The translations under genes and the position numbers were made by a program. A DNA stretch of 64,000 nt from the NCBI GenBank assembly GCA_033675265.1, contig JAUJYZ010001505.1, positions 309,337 through 373,336 on the forward strand. The letters are read 5' to 3'. Source of the stretch: Actinostola sp. cb2023 (Eukaryota; Cnidaria; Anthozoa; Actiniaria; Actinostolidae). This document shows positions 12,386 through 20,841 of the stretch, piece by piece (position 1 is the first letter of the stretch; every line of letters starts with the position of its first letter). The notes below the pieces were generated by a model. That model made no database searches and was not told the DNA's origin. It saw only the letters and a program-made list of their open reading frames with translations.

Positions 12386-12920
12386 TAGTAGTAGTAGTAG
12401 TAGTAGTAGTAGTATAACTTTATTTATTCACGGTAAAATCATCAGGATTTACAACTTTTAGATAATAAAAATAACTAATATAATAACTACAATAACAAAT
12501 TCTATAACTATAAAAAAAATATTAAAAACAAAAGAACCTGCTTTACATGAATGCCGTGCTTCTACTTAATATGGCAGTAATTGGTAGAGAAGAAACTGCT
12601 GCAGCCTGAGCGAAAATTGCTTAGAGTTCTGGCCTGCCGCAACTCCACAGGGAGGCTATTCCATAACACCGCACCACTATAACTAAAGCTATTTTTTAGG
12701 AAGTTAGTGCGAGGAAATGGAATAGCGAGTTTGCTCTCGGTGTCTCTTAGAGAATAATTTGAAACGCTGCTACGGTCAATAAATTTTGTGCAAAGGTAGT
12801 CGGGGGCGAGCCCATTAACCGATTTGTAAACCATGACAGCTTTGTGAACTTGGCGTTGTGTTTCAAGTTTTTGCCAGCCAAGTTCCTCGAAAAGACGATC
12901 GGCATTAGTGTCATAGCTTG
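12386..12920 (-). mobile_element. CR1/L2-like LINE 3' end, fragment 4
   Basis: Fourth copy of the LINE 3' fragment, with a longer (TAG)n tract and an open C-terminal frame at 12562-12834 (NGLAPDYLCTKFIDRSS). It has the same junctions to the satellite as the other copies. Confidence 0.8.
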
Positions 12921-13133
12921 ACGTATATATACGTCCTCAAGCACGTGTATGAGCTACTTAGGACGTATATATACGTCCTCAAGCACGTGTATGAGCTACT
13001 TAGGACGTATATATATGTCCTCAAACACGTGTGAGCTAATTAGGACGTATATATACGTCCTCAAACACGTGTGTGTGAGCTACTTAGGACGTATATATTT
13101 GTTCTCAAACACGTGTGTGAGCTACTTAGGACG
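12921..13133. repeat. 42-bp palindromic satellite, array 5
   Basis: About five degraded units (for example TATATATGTCC, GTATATATTTGTTC) ending where MITE copy 2 is inserted. Confidence 0.9.
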
Positions 13134-13370
13134 TATACACCTATTTCATTAAACGTTGGCATCTGAAATCTGAATCTGAAATCTTAGACCGAGAGGGATT
13201 GTAAGGGCTTTATTATTATTGTGGGCATGAGTTGTGATCTATCTTGTAATTACTGCATGGAATATGCCACGACCTATAGGCGAAGATCTGCGTTGGTGAA
13301 TAGTGTGGTTGCGAGTGATTTTAGGTCGCAGATTCAGATTTCAGATGCCAACGTTTTTTTTAAATATTTA
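13134..13370. mobile_element. TA-flanked MITE, copy 2
   Basis: The left end TACACCTATTTCATTAAACG and inner GTTGGCATCTGAAATCTGAA match the element at 290-542. The right end keeps CAGATGCCAACGTTTTTTTT but its terminal bases are degraded. It appears to be inserted in the last satellite unit, because TATACGTC resumes at its right. Confidence 0.7.
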
Positions 13371-13489
13371 TATACGTCTTATTCCGCAGCACTTCTACGC
13401 GAGTGATTCTAAAGCTTTACGAGTATTCTCACAACATCCCAAGTGTTTCTATCAGAGCATAGAACATGAAAAAAAACGTTTTCTAATGC
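13371..13489. other. Left flank of the Polinton, ending in its target duplication
   Basis: Short stretch without a gene between MITE copy 2 and the Polinton. The last six bases (13484-13489) read TAATGC and are repeated right of the Polinton at 27882-27887. Confidence 0.7.
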
Positions 13490-13917
13490 AGTAGATAGCA
13501 GTGGCCGATTCGAGCTCACTTTTGCGTAATCTACGACTAAATGATCCATCATATTTTGAATAAAAGTATATGATGTCCTTATTTCAACAATAGTGGATTT
13601 TAATTTAGTATAACCTATCTCGAAAAATCCGTTATGTTAAACCAAATATGTTAAACCCAAAAACTATGGTATAAAGTAGGTGCGTTTATTTTTTATTGTT
13701 CAGAAATAGTACTTTACATAGTAAACATCTCATAATACCATAAAATATGTTAAACTCGAAAACTGTGGTATAAAGTAGGTGCGTTTATTTTTTATTGTTC
13801 AGAAAATAGTGGATTCATCTAATATTATTATCAAATTAATCCCTGGGGGTGCGTTTTTATTATTAAAAAAAATTATAGTATAGAATAGTATATAATGAGC
13901 TCGACATTGAAAAAGAA
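13490..13917. repeat. Polinton left inverted terminal repeat
   Basis: About 428 bp almost identical to the reverse complement of 27456-27881, differing only by small indels in T/A runs near 13855. Homology continues at lower identity to about 14055. The repeat contains an internal direct repeat of about 96-bp spacing (GGTATAAAGTAGGTGCGTTT at about 13670 and again at about 13766), and its inner edge contains the start codon and first codons of a protein. Confidence 0.93.
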
Positions 13918-14080
13918 TATAAACCCAACTAAAAAATCTGTAAAAGCAGTACCTGAAAAAACAAGTATGAAAAAGAAAATAACCCCAATTAAAAAACAAC
14001 CAAAATCCTTTTTCATGTCGAGTAATCTTTTAGATCAGGCTGTACTTGAAATAAAGGTCTCAAATCAAAAAAACAAATAA
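13895..14080 (+). CDS. ITR-borne ORF sharing its N-terminus with the Polinton polymerase
   Basis: A 61-codon frame starts with ATG inside the left ITR. Its first residues (MSSTLKK) and a later block (KKQPKSFFMSSNLLDQ) match the first 36 residues of the polymerase encoded from the right ITR, with an extra Lys-rich stretch of about 15 residues between them. The N-terminus is very basic, so nuclear targeting or DNA binding is possible. The frame stops at 14080, but an A7 run at 14067-14073 lies just before the stop and a second open frame follows at once. The two are probably one gene broken by a homopolymer length change. Confidence 0.6.
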   Translation: MSSTLKKNINPTKKSVKAVPEKTSMKKKITPIKKQPKSFFMSSNLLDQAVLEIKVSNQKNK

Positions 14081-14521
14081 AGATGGGTATACACTAGTAT
14101 ATTTCGGTGCTGGTTGGGATTTTAAACCAGTCAATAACCCATTATTTAGTAAGTTTAATCATTTTATTTTCATAGATAGTTTACCAAATTTAAGCTATTA
14201 TAATGAGGGTGATTCAGGTTATGAGAAAAGTAAGAATATTAAAGTATTCCTAGAAACTTTATCAAATTCAGCTTTAAGTTATAATCTTAAATTAATTAGT
14301 ATTAGAAGAAATCTATTAACATTTAAAAATGATAAAATTAAGTTAGAATATTATTTTAATACTACAGTCCAAGAAGCTTTAACCAATACTGCTATAAGAA
14401 GAAAAATTAATAAGGCAGTATGGAACCATATCCAGGGATTCAATCCTTATGTGTATGGGTTAAAACCGGGGGATTTACCTAACTTGTTAGAGAATCGCAG
14501 TAAATTACGTGAATTAAAATA
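14081..14521 (+). pseudogene. Continuation of the ITR-borne gene, unknown function
   Basis: An open frame of about 145 codons without its own ATG runs to a TAG at 14519-14521, one base out of register with the preceding 61-codon ORF. It starts with a compact beta-strand-like segment (TLVYFGAGWDFKP) and contains FIFIDSLP a little later. The 'GAG-D-P ... D-x-P' pattern resembles proteins of unknown function in large DNA viruses that may have a Rossmann-like fold; this is a tentative resemblance. It ends about 90 bp before the convergent 503-residue gene. Confidence 0.45.
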
Positions 14522-14609
14522 GTTATAATTGATTGATGTTTTATTTTTTTGTTACATTTCTAATTAATAATTAAAAATGTCATTGTTGGAAATTGATGAT
14601 TGTATACAT

Positions 14610-16121
14610 CTATCGAAACATATACCAAGCAAGGCCAGCAGCCCCAACTGTTATAGCAGCTAAATTATTTTCATGTGTTTTAGATGGTGGTGAAGGGTTT
14701 ACATATGGTTTATCTGACTTATTTGAAATATCTGGTTTATCAATCTGATGTGGTAGTTTAACCTTTGAATGACCCATGTTATTATGTTTTATACCAACAG
14801 ATTTCGTTTCATAATTAATATTATTAACACCAAAGGTCATATCTGCTGAAGCTTTTAACAACTTATTATTATAACCGATAACAGTATTATTATTGATTAT
14901 TAGATTCGATGGTAGTAACCAGCAACCAATAGCCACAGCAAGATCTAATTTTTGTTTCGATTCTTGTACCGCTAATTGGTATCTCTGTATACTTTTAGAA
15001 ATATCTACCTCAATTATACTGCTTTCGAATAGTCTTAAAAATTCAAGTTGTGTTTCTTGTGAAGAACCCGAGTTGTCAACAATAGATGATCGTGTATTTA
15101 CTTGAGATCCTAGGATACAATACACATAAGCCTCGATTGACTGGTTCAGTCGTGAGAGTCCAGCTCTGGTTAAACCTTTTGATTTATTCAGCATAAAATA
15201 TAAATATGGATGCTCTTGTAGTGGTGAGATATGATCAAGTTTATTTCCACCGTATTGTCCAGTCTCATCACCAAATTTGAATTTACCACCAGGCCATTTA
15301 TTTGTAAACAATCCATCCATCTTTTTATCATAGGATTCAGTTACATCATCAACCTCATCAAATATTTTCTTATAGATTCGACCAAGACCATTGTTTTCAT
15401 CACCAGTAAATCGAAAGTTACTATTTGGTGATATATCAAACTCTCGACATATCTTATTATAACCACTCTTATCAAATTTGTTATTAATATTAGTAAAAGA
15501 TCGATCTCCAGGTAGTTGAACATTCATCTGTGATAAAACTCGCCTACTCGTAAACAGTATATGAAATTTGAGTAATGAGTTGATCATAGGATTATTGATT
15601 TTTGTTATTAGGTCGACACCGATTCCACATCCAGAAGTTGCACACCAACAAGCGAAACTTAATTGTTGAGGGTAGTAAGACATATTAGGACTATTCAACC
15701 ATATGTAAGCTTCTTTCGAAGTAACATGATTTAATACTATATCTGTTAACATATCTCGTGGCTTTATTGTAAACTTTTTACTTGGTGTTACATAAATATC
15801 GAGTGATGTGGAATCATACTTTGGAGGTGGTTTATCAAATGATGTACAAGTGATTGGGTATAGTGTTTTTGTCATAGTTAGCTCTTTTGGAAATGTGTTA
15901 TTAGATGTGGTTCTAAGGAAGTCACGAATATTTTCAGGGCCTTCTTCAACTTTACCATGCCAGAGAGGAAATGGATATACTGTTTTAACTAGATTACCAT
16001 TCTCATCAAACGGATTGTAATCAACACCATTACTAAGAAATTGAACATTACTACTACTATCCTCTGAAAAACGAAATTTATCATAATTTGGATACTTTTT
16101 AATGAATTCAGTAAATTTCAT
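14610..16121 (-). CDS. Conserved-looking Polinton protein, 503 aa, C-terminal membrane anchor
   Basis: Starts MKFTEFIKKYPNYDKF at an ATG preceded by the AT-rich box TATTATAATAATATA. Mostly soluble and mixed alpha/beta, with a Cys-rich motif CWCATSGCGIGVD near residue 160 and a conserved-looking block SRLNQSIEAYVYC near 335. The C-terminal 20 residues (NNLAAITVGAAGLAWYMF) form a predicted membrane helix. The gene is the leftmost of the leftward-transcribed set. I do not recognise an enzymatic motif. A virion-associated role is inferred from context only; no capsid fold can be assigned by eye. Confidence 0.75.
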   Translation of the reverse strand: MKFTEFIKKYPNYDKFRFSEDSSSNVQFLSNGVDYNPFDENGNLVKTVYPFPLWHGKVEEGPENIRDFLRTTSNNTFPKELTMTKTLYPITCTSFDKPPPKYDSTSLDIYVTPSKKFTIKPRDMLTDIVLNHVTSKEAYIWLNSPNMSYYPQQLSFACWCATSGCGIGVDLITKINNPMINSLLKFHILFTSRRVLSQMNVQLPGDRSFTNINNKFDKSGYNKICREFDISPNSNFRFTGDENNGLGRIYKKIFDEVDDVTESYDKKMDGLFTNKWPGGKFKFGDETGQYGGNKLDHISPLQEHPYLYFMLNKSKGLTRAGLSRLNQSIEAYVYCILGSQVNTRSSIVDNSGSSQETQLEFLRLFESSIIEVDISKSIQRYQLAVQESKQKLDLAVAIGCWLLPSNLIINNNTVIGYNNKLLKASADMTFGVNNINYETKSVGIKHNNMGHSKVKLPHQIDKPDISNKSDKPYVNPSPPSKTHENNLAAITVGAAGLAWYMFR

Positions 16122-16224
16122 ATTATATTATTATAATATGAGATAATATTTATATATATTTAATTCTTATCATATCGCAACTTGTATATATACCCTCCGT
16201 AAGGTGTTGTATCAAAGGATAAAG

Positions 16225-16830
16225 TTATTTCTTTGGATTTACGAGCTGGTCTACAATCTCCTTTCTCAGTTCCTCCCTCATCTTTTGAACATCTGGAACA
16301 TCGTTTTTTAAAAAAGCCTTATTCCGTTTCACCCTAATACTACTCTTTAGTTTTTCATATTTTTTGAGTTCAGTCATAATGTGTTCAAATTCTTTCTCAT
16401 CAATCTTGTTATCGCTCAAGGCTTTTGATACAAGATCACATATACTATCTTCTTTTGATTTTGCAAGCTGAATAGTATTTTCATGTTTTGTTACCTTTTT
16501 AGTAAGTTTTTTCGTGAAAATTGTACAACTAGCTGATATTAAACCTAACAACCCGCCAACAGCCGATAAAGGAACACCGATAATGATCCCAGGTCCTGTT
16601 AAACTAGTAGTTACACCAGAACCGGTTAAAATGACAGATAAGACTCCTGTTGCAACTGCAGTTTTATGAAGTATACCACGTATCTTACTATATTTTTTCC
16701 TAACATTTTCGTAATGTTTTATCTCCGTTACTAATTGAGATATAACCATATTTATTTTGTGTAATCTGAAGTTTTCACCAGTTTGTTGTACTTCTGGTAC
16801 TTCCGGATAAATCATATCATAATCAACCAT
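16225..16830 (-). CDS. Polinton two-helix membrane protein
   Basis: The ATG at 16830 (MVDYDMIYPEVPEVQQTG) is preferred because the longer frame begins with TTG; TATTATATAT sits directly before this ATG. The 201-residue product has an N-terminal amphipathic region, a hydrophobic Gly-rich hairpin around residues 60-105 (VATGVLSVILTGSGVTTSL, GVPLSAVGGLLGLISASC), and a long charged helical tail. The hairpin suggests insertion into a membrane. Function is unknown. Its start lies 26 bp beyond the stop codon of the upstream gene (whose coding region ends at 16856). Confidence 0.7.
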   Translation of the reverse strand: MVDYDMIYPEVPEVQQTGENFRLHKINMVISQLVTEIKHYENVRKKYSKIRGILHKTAVATGVLSVILTGSGVTTSLTGPGIIIGVPLSAVGGLLGLISASCTIFTKKLTKKVTKHENTIQLAKSKEDSICDLVSKALSDNKIDEKEFEHIMTELKKYEKLKSSIRVKRNKAFLKNDVPDVQKMREELRKEIVDQLVNPKK

Positions 16831-16855
16831 ATATATAATACTACATATTATTATT

Positions 16856-17500
16856 TTATATGATTTCAATCACCATCATCATTGGATATATTCCAGCATC
16901 AATGCTCTTACCACTAGAATCTGTAACCCAAACCCTAATACTATTAATATAATCATCATTTTTAATAGGTGTGTACAGGGTATTATTAGGATGATAGGTT
17001 AGTTTTTCTCCAACCTTGTTTAATTCAACACATGCTAATATTTGTGAATATTTATTATTTAATAAAACCTGTGTAGAATCAATAAGATCACAATACAAAT
17101 ATAGTGCATACTGAGTAGGTTTAATAATATTTATAACATTTCTTGAATTTTGTTCAAGGTTTATTGAGATGTTTAATAATTTAGCTAAACCCGGGTTTAG
17201 TGTTACAGCCTGATTGGCTATGAGCATCATTTTTCCGGTATTCAATAGTTCGATGGAGACTTTGTCACTAACTTTCAACGCATCTATAACACGTTTAAAT
17301 ATATTCTGTGTGTAATACCCCGGCGGAATAATAATAACAAACTTCTTTTCATCATAGTAAATCAATCCAACACCTACAAGATTATATATTTCATTATAAA
17401 AACTACAACTTACAAGTGATATACGTGTACTCTTTTTAATAGGATTTTTAAACCAAATAGTTTCATCTGCTTTTGTTTTTTCAATATACAATATTACCAT
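16856..17500 (-). CDS. Candidate Polinton minor capsid (penton-like) protein
   Basis: A 214-residue beta-rich protein starting MVILYIEKTKADETIWF. It contains strand-turn-strand features such as GVGLIYYDEKKFVIIIPPGYY and TGKMMLIANQAVTLNPGLAKLL, and ends in IYPMMMVIEII. Size, beta content and position beside capsid and membrane genes fit a single jelly-roll minor capsid or penton protein as described for Polintons and adintoviruses. The assignment is inferred from pattern, not from a definitive motif. The start is an ATG a few bases after TTATATAGTATAA. Confidence 0.5.
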   Translation of the reverse strand: MVILYIEKTKADETIWFKNPIKKSTRISLVSCSFYNEIYNLVGVGLIYYDEKKFVIIIPPGYYTQNIFKRVIDALKVSDKVSIELLNTGKMMLIANQAVTLNPGLAKLLNISINLEQNSRNVINIIKPTQYALYLYCDLIDSTQVLLNNKYSQILACVELNKVGEKLTYHPNNTLYTPIKNDDYINSIRVWVTDSSGKSIDAGIYPMMMVIEII

Positions 17501-17513
17501 TTATACTATATAA

Positions 17514-18275
17514 TCATCTTTTATTTTTATATCTTTCAACAAAATACAAAACAACAACAACTATCATCAATAACCAAGCGTTTTTAGCTAAGAAACTAAT
17601 AACCTCACCCGCGGTTCTGAAAATAAAAGAAGCTATACTACCTAGCATGCCGGGGAGTATCTGGGCTAGCTTCTTACCAATAGCTTTCAAACCATTTCCT
17701 AAACCTTTTGCAACACCGGATAATCCGCTTTTTAGACTAGAAATAATAACACTAATAATAATACCAACTGCAGATACAACAGAAAAAACAGTAAAACCAT
17801 ACTTTTTAAAAACAGCTTTTATACGATCTCTCAGAGACATTCGCCCTTCTATTACTTCATTTTGTTCTTCTAATTGTTCAATCTCATTTCTAGTTTCCTC
17901 AATCTGTTCACGGAGTGATATATTCAATCTTTCTCTAACATCATTAGAGCCAGCTTGAGATATATTATCCAATTCTTCTTCTAATGTTTGTAATTTTTCT
18001 CGATGTGAAAATATAGTTCTTTTATTATTCTCAACAACTTTTTCAGCAGGATCACCAAGATAGTTTACAATTGTTTTAGGTAACTTACCATTTAATTCAC
18101 CCTCAGCATTAAACAGAACATGATGTTTGCTGCCCAGTCTATTAATTCTTACTATCACTCTATCATATTCATCAATTGTAGTGACGAATGGAGAGTTTTT
18201 AGGATTTACATTAGGATACTTGGTTTTGATTCTATCCCAAGCTTCTTCAACTCTTTCTTCACTATGTTTTAGCAA
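17514..18275 (-). CDS. Polinton membrane protein, C-terminal part
   Basis: A 253-codon frame whose first codon is TTG, so the true start lies elsewhere. The N-terminal half is soluble, followed by a coiled coil of about 60 residues (EQIEETRNEIEQLEEQNEV). After that come amphipathic Gly/Lys-rich segments (LSGVAKGLGNGLKAIGKKL) and a C-terminal membrane helix (NAWLLMIVVVVLYFVERY). The 5' end overlaps the 92-residue ORF out of frame at a run of four A residues (plus-strand T4 at 18267-18270). The two frames are probably one gene of about 340 codons broken by one base. The amphipathic region followed by a membrane anchor suggests a virion membrane-active protein; this is inference. Confidence 0.65.
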   Translation of the reverse strand: MLKHSEERVEEAWDRIKTKYPNVNPKNSPFVTTIDEYDRVIVRINRLGSKHHVLFNAEGELNGKLPKTIVNYLGDPAEKVVENNKRTIFSHREKLQTLEEELDNISQAGSNDVRERLNISLREQIEETRNEIEQLEEQNEVIEGRMSLRDRIKAVFKKYGFTVFSVVSAVGIIISVIISSLKSGLSGVAKGLGNGLKAIGKKLAQILPGMLGSIASFIFRTAGEVISFLAKNAWLLMIVVVVLYFVERYKNKR

Positions 18276-18540
18276 GGTCTACCATTTCTATGTCTTCTCT
18301 TGCCCTTATTACCCAATCTTCATTGCTTTCATCAGAGGTCTTAAATAATTTATATCCTCGTTCTCTTGATATCCCCCTCCTACGAAACCATTCTTTAGTC
18401 CGTTCCCACCAAGTGTGTCTAGGTTCTTTTTGTTGTGGTAATAATTCCGCTAGTTCATCATCTGTGATAGGGATGTTTACATCTTCAGACCCTCCTTCAA
18501 GAGGATGAAAATCTGTATCAGGAAATATTTCACCTTCCAT
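18262..18540 (-). CDS. Polinton ORF, N-terminal part of the membrane protein
   Basis: A 92-codon ORF starting MEGEIFPDTDFHPLEGGSED with a good ATG after TTTATATATATAGTAG. It is acidic at the N-terminus, then has a basic Trp-rich segment (HTWWERTKEWFRRRGI). It stops just after a run of four A residues, where the 253-codon frame continues in another register. The lack of an ATG for that downstream frame supports a single split gene. Confidence 0.6.
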   Translation of the reverse strand: MEGEIFPDTDFHPLEGGSEDVNIPITDDELAELLPQQKEPRHTWWERTKEWFRRRGISRERGYKLFKTSDESNEDWVIRAREDIEMVDLAKT

Positions 18541-18557
18541 CTACTATATATATAAAT
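18541..18557 (-). promoter_or_regulatory. TATATATA box before the Polinton 92-codon ORF
   Basis: On the coding strand ATTTATATATATAGTAG immediately precedes the ATG. The same arrangement (a TATATA tract 3-15 bases before ATG) precedes most Polinton genes, suggesting an element-specific promoter. Confidence 0.45.
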
Positions 18558-18603
18558 TAGTAAAAATTTTTTTATATAATTTTTGATGCTAAATAACCAG
18601 CAG

Positions 18604-18999
18604 TCAACATACCACCACCAACATATAGAATTTCATATTGTTTTTTTGTTTACTACTCGGTTTATAATAGTCTGAGAATTGTGGTTCTTGCTTATTAAAA
18701 TTTGATTCGGGGTGTACATTCCTATATAATTTAAAATTATGATCCGTATTCCTTAGATTATTATCAGCTATATTCTTTCTTTCATACTGAGTAGTCAACC
18801 AGTCTTGATATAGTTGTCGACTCTTCTCAAATTCTCCCATATCTTGTTGGTATTTTTCAAGTGCTTTATCGTGTCGAAGCTTCTCCCCATCAGTATGTTT
18901 AGGATCTGAGCTGAGGGTTTTAGCTAAATACATCGAACCGGTGAAGGCTGTTGCATTTAACACAGCTCCTGCTACCATCATTACAACAGCACTAGCCAT
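18604..18999 (-). CDS. Polinton small membrane protein with coiled-coil tail
   Basis: A 131-codon frame starting MASAVVMMVAGAVLNATAF, an N-terminal membrane helix, then a charged helical region (HDKALEKYQQDMGEFEKSRQ) and a motif FSDYYKPSSKQK. The reading frame ends shortly after an A7 run (plus-strand T7 at 18641-18647). In another register the sequence stays open to about 18570 and would give a Gly-rich C-terminal membrane helix (YVGGGMLTAGYLA). A one-base length change in A7 therefore seems to have truncated the gene. Probably a virion membrane component; function unknown. Confidence 0.65.
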   Translation of the reverse strand: MASAVVMMVAGAVLNATAFTGSMYLAKTLSSDPKHTDGEKLRHDKALEKYQQDMGEFEKSRQLYQDWLTTQYERKNIADNNLRNTDHNFKLYRNVHPESNFNKQEPQFSDYYKPSSKQKNNMKFYMLVVVC

Positions 19000-19013
19000 C
19001 TATATATTATACA
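19000..19013 (-). promoter_or_regulatory. TATA-type box before the 131-codon gene
   Basis: The coding strand reads TGTATAATATATAG directly before the ATG, matching the pattern at neighbouring Polinton genes. Confidence 0.4.
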
Positions 19014-19026
19014 ATGCTATTATCTT

Positions 19027-19245
19027 TTATATCGATTTTGGTATAATCTTCTGATCCTCTAGATATTGTTTTACATACATAGACCCGGCAAGGACGAGCA
19101 CCCATTTTCCATAGTTGGTAATGGAGCTGCTAGGGTTACCTAAAAAATCTTCCTTCACGACTTTCTTACCAAGGTAGCCGATACCACTAGCGATTCCCAC
19201 GACAATGGCGGCATCCATCGTTGTCTTAATTAATTTGTTTTCCAT
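19027..19245 (-). CDS. Polinton small membrane protein, 72 aa
   Basis: Starts MENKLIKTTMDAAIVVGIAS. It has two hydrophobic segments, residues about 10-27 (DAAIVVGIASGIGYLG) and 45-60 (YGKWVLVLAGSMYVKQYL), and a basic C-terminus. ATG at 19245 follows ATTATATATAGAAG. The size and gene order fit a structural peptide of Polinton virions, but no function is known to me. Confidence 0.65.
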   Translation of the reverse strand: MENKLIKTTMDAAIVVGIASGIGYLGKKVVKEDFLGNPSSSITNYGKWVLVLAGSMYVKQYLEDQKIIPKSI

Positions 19246-19262
19246 CTTCTATATATAATATG
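19246..19262 (-). promoter_or_regulatory. TATATATA box before the 72-codon gene
   Basis: The coding strand reads CATATTATATATAGAAG directly before the ATG. Confidence 0.4.
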
Positions 19263-19288
19263 AAAGTTATTATATTTTTATATAGTTA

Positions 19289-19732
19289 TCATTCCATCCC
19301 AATTCTAGGTGTTGGGATCATTGATGTTCTACCTGGTTTATCATCTTTTACATCATTGTGATCTTTTTTTGGTTGTGTTATAGGTTTTATATTTGATTGA
19401 TCACTTTTTTTCCACCTCAGATAAATATCTAAAGCAGTCAAACTGATACCAACGACCGTCAGCACTATTGTCATACTAGGCATCCAGTTTGAACTAGAAA
19501 CTTCTTCAATATCATCATTAGTAACATCACGGCTCTCTTCAATATCATTATCATTATCAGTAACATCACGGCTCTCTTCTTGTTTAAGAGCCTCCTTAGC
19601 TTTCCTATGGTATAAGGCTAAGCGTTTACCAGCAGCTACCTTTTTAGGATCCTTAATACGGTCTATCTTTTGTTCAGGCTCTTTGGTAATAATCTCTGTT
19701 TTATTATCTTCAGTCATATAGTCTATAAACAT
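19289..19732 (-). CDS. Polinton single-pass membrane protein with basic N-terminal region
   Basis: The ATG at 19732 (MFIDYMTEDNKTEIITKEPE) is preferred over the TTG that opens the frame; ATG at 19717 is also possible. The product of about 147 residues has a basic segment DPKKVAAGKRLALYHRKAKE, then two acidic imperfect repeats around EESRDVT. A membrane helix follows (MTIVLTVVGISLTALDIYL), and the tail is Lys-rich. The basic block could contact DNA or capsid. No enzymatic motif is seen. Confidence 0.65.
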   Translation of the reverse strand: MFIDYMTEDNKTEIITKEPEQKIDRIKDPKKVAAGKRLALYHRKAKEALKQEESRDVTDNDNDIEESRDVTNDDIEEVSSSNWMPSMTIVLTVVGISLTALDIYLRWKKSDQSNIKPITQPKKDHNDVKDDKPGRTSMIPTPRIGME

Positions 19733-19754
19733 ATTTATTTTTTTATATATATTT

Positions 19755-20190
19755 ACAAAATATCTACTCAACAGATGCTCAACAGATGCTCAACAACTGC
19801 TCAACAGAGTTACAAGAGGTTCCAACAGATGCTCAAGAGTGCTCAACAGATGCTCAACAACTGCTCAACAACTGCTCAACAGAGTTACAAGAGGTTCCAA
19901 CAGATGCTCAAGAGTGCTCAACAGATGCTCAACAACTGCTCAACAACTGCTCAACAGAGTTACAAGAGGTTCCAACAACACCTCAACAGAGTCCCAAGAG
20001 GTTCCAACAACACCTCAACAGAGTTCCAAGATATTCCAACAGTATGCTCAAGAGTGATGCTCAACAGAGTCCCAAGAGGTTCCAACAACACCTCAACAGA
20101 CTCCCAAGAGGTTCCAACAGTATGCTCAACAGAGTTACAAGAGGTTCCAACATAGTTCCAAGAAGTTCCAAGAGGTTCCAAGAGATTCTT
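19755..20190. repeat. Minisatellite inside the Polinton
   Basis: A low-complexity tract of repeated 11-13 bp words: CTCAACAGATG, CTCAACAACTG, AGAGTTACAAGAGGTTCCAA. They form higher-order blocks of about 70-75 bp at the left and blocks of about 30 bp (AACACCTCAACAGAGTCCC) at the right. Plus- and minus-strand open frames cross it but are low complexity. It sits between the genes ending at 19289 and 20189, immediately before the end of the latter. Confidence 0.85.
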
Positions 20191-20812
20191 AAGACAAATC
20201 AAGAGTTTTATCAATAATATTGTTAATCTTCTCATTGTCATCAAAATTCTGTTCAATATCCTGAGTGATGATTGGCGGAGCGAGCCATGTATCATTGGAA
20301 TTGCTAATCTTAACATGTGTAGCGAATTGAACCAGACAGCTACTCAATGCGAGGAGTCGACCCCCTTTTAAAACAGCATAACCACTAATTAATTTTAACT
20401 CTTGCATAAGCATCTCATTTTTTTGTAGATCCTGAACTAAGGCCTCTCTACTATCAATTGGAAAAACATAACTCAATAATCCAACAGAAGCTTCAATACC
20501 AGAAATTATTAGAGAATTTGTTAATTTGTTTCCGAGAATTATCTGATATCTATTATAATAAAGTTCTATATCTGATTTCGATAATTTTTTAACATCAAGC
20601 AAAGTCATCTTAACCCCTATGTATTGATCGATTGTATTAAGTAGAGCCAATATCGATAATTCCTCACGTTTTTGTTCTATACCCATGTCATCACCCTTAT
20701 TAACAGCTAGTTTCTTTTTGCGTTCCCTCTTTAGTATTTTTGTATCTTCTATAATTTCCTCTGGAATCGTTTCCATATCACCATCCATGAATTGATCAAG
20801 TACTGATGTCAT
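20189..20812 (-). CDS. Polinton protein of unknown function, 207 aa
   Basis: Starts MTSVLDQFMDGDMETIPEE after TACTACTATTATTATAAG. The acidic N-terminus is followed by a basic patch (KRERKKKLAVNK) and a helical, mainly hydrophobic C-terminal half (SLIISGIEASVGLLSYVF). It lies directly downstream of the ATPase gene with about 29 bp between. No motif was recognised. A capsid-internal or scaffold role is conceivable from context only. Confidence 0.6.
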   Translation of the reverse strand: MTSVLDQFMDGDMETIPEEIIEDTKILKRERKKKLAVNKGDDMGIEQKREELSILALLNTIDQYIGVKMTLLDVKKLSKSDIELYYNRYQIILGNKLTNSLIISGIEASVGLLSYVFPIDSREALVQDLQKNEMLMQELKLISGYAVLKGGRLLALSSCLVQFATHVKISNSNDTWLAPPIITQDIEQNFDDNEKINNIIDKTLDLS

Positions 20813-20841
20813 CTTATAATAATAGTAGTATATTTTTATTT

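Noticed and set aside
6842..12461. Many open frames of 65-216 codons across the satellite arrays on both strands
   Set aside because: They are products of a 42-bp, stop-free, partly palindromic unit and have mirror-image periodic peptides; no start context or conserved domain.
6885..13133. CRISPR-like regularly spaced repeats
   Set aside because: The 42-bp units are contiguous tandem repeats with no variable spacers, and the context is eukaryotic.
17473..17958. Plus-strand frame of 161 codons in the Polinton
   Set aside because: Antisense to the membrane-protein gene, with no independent motif.
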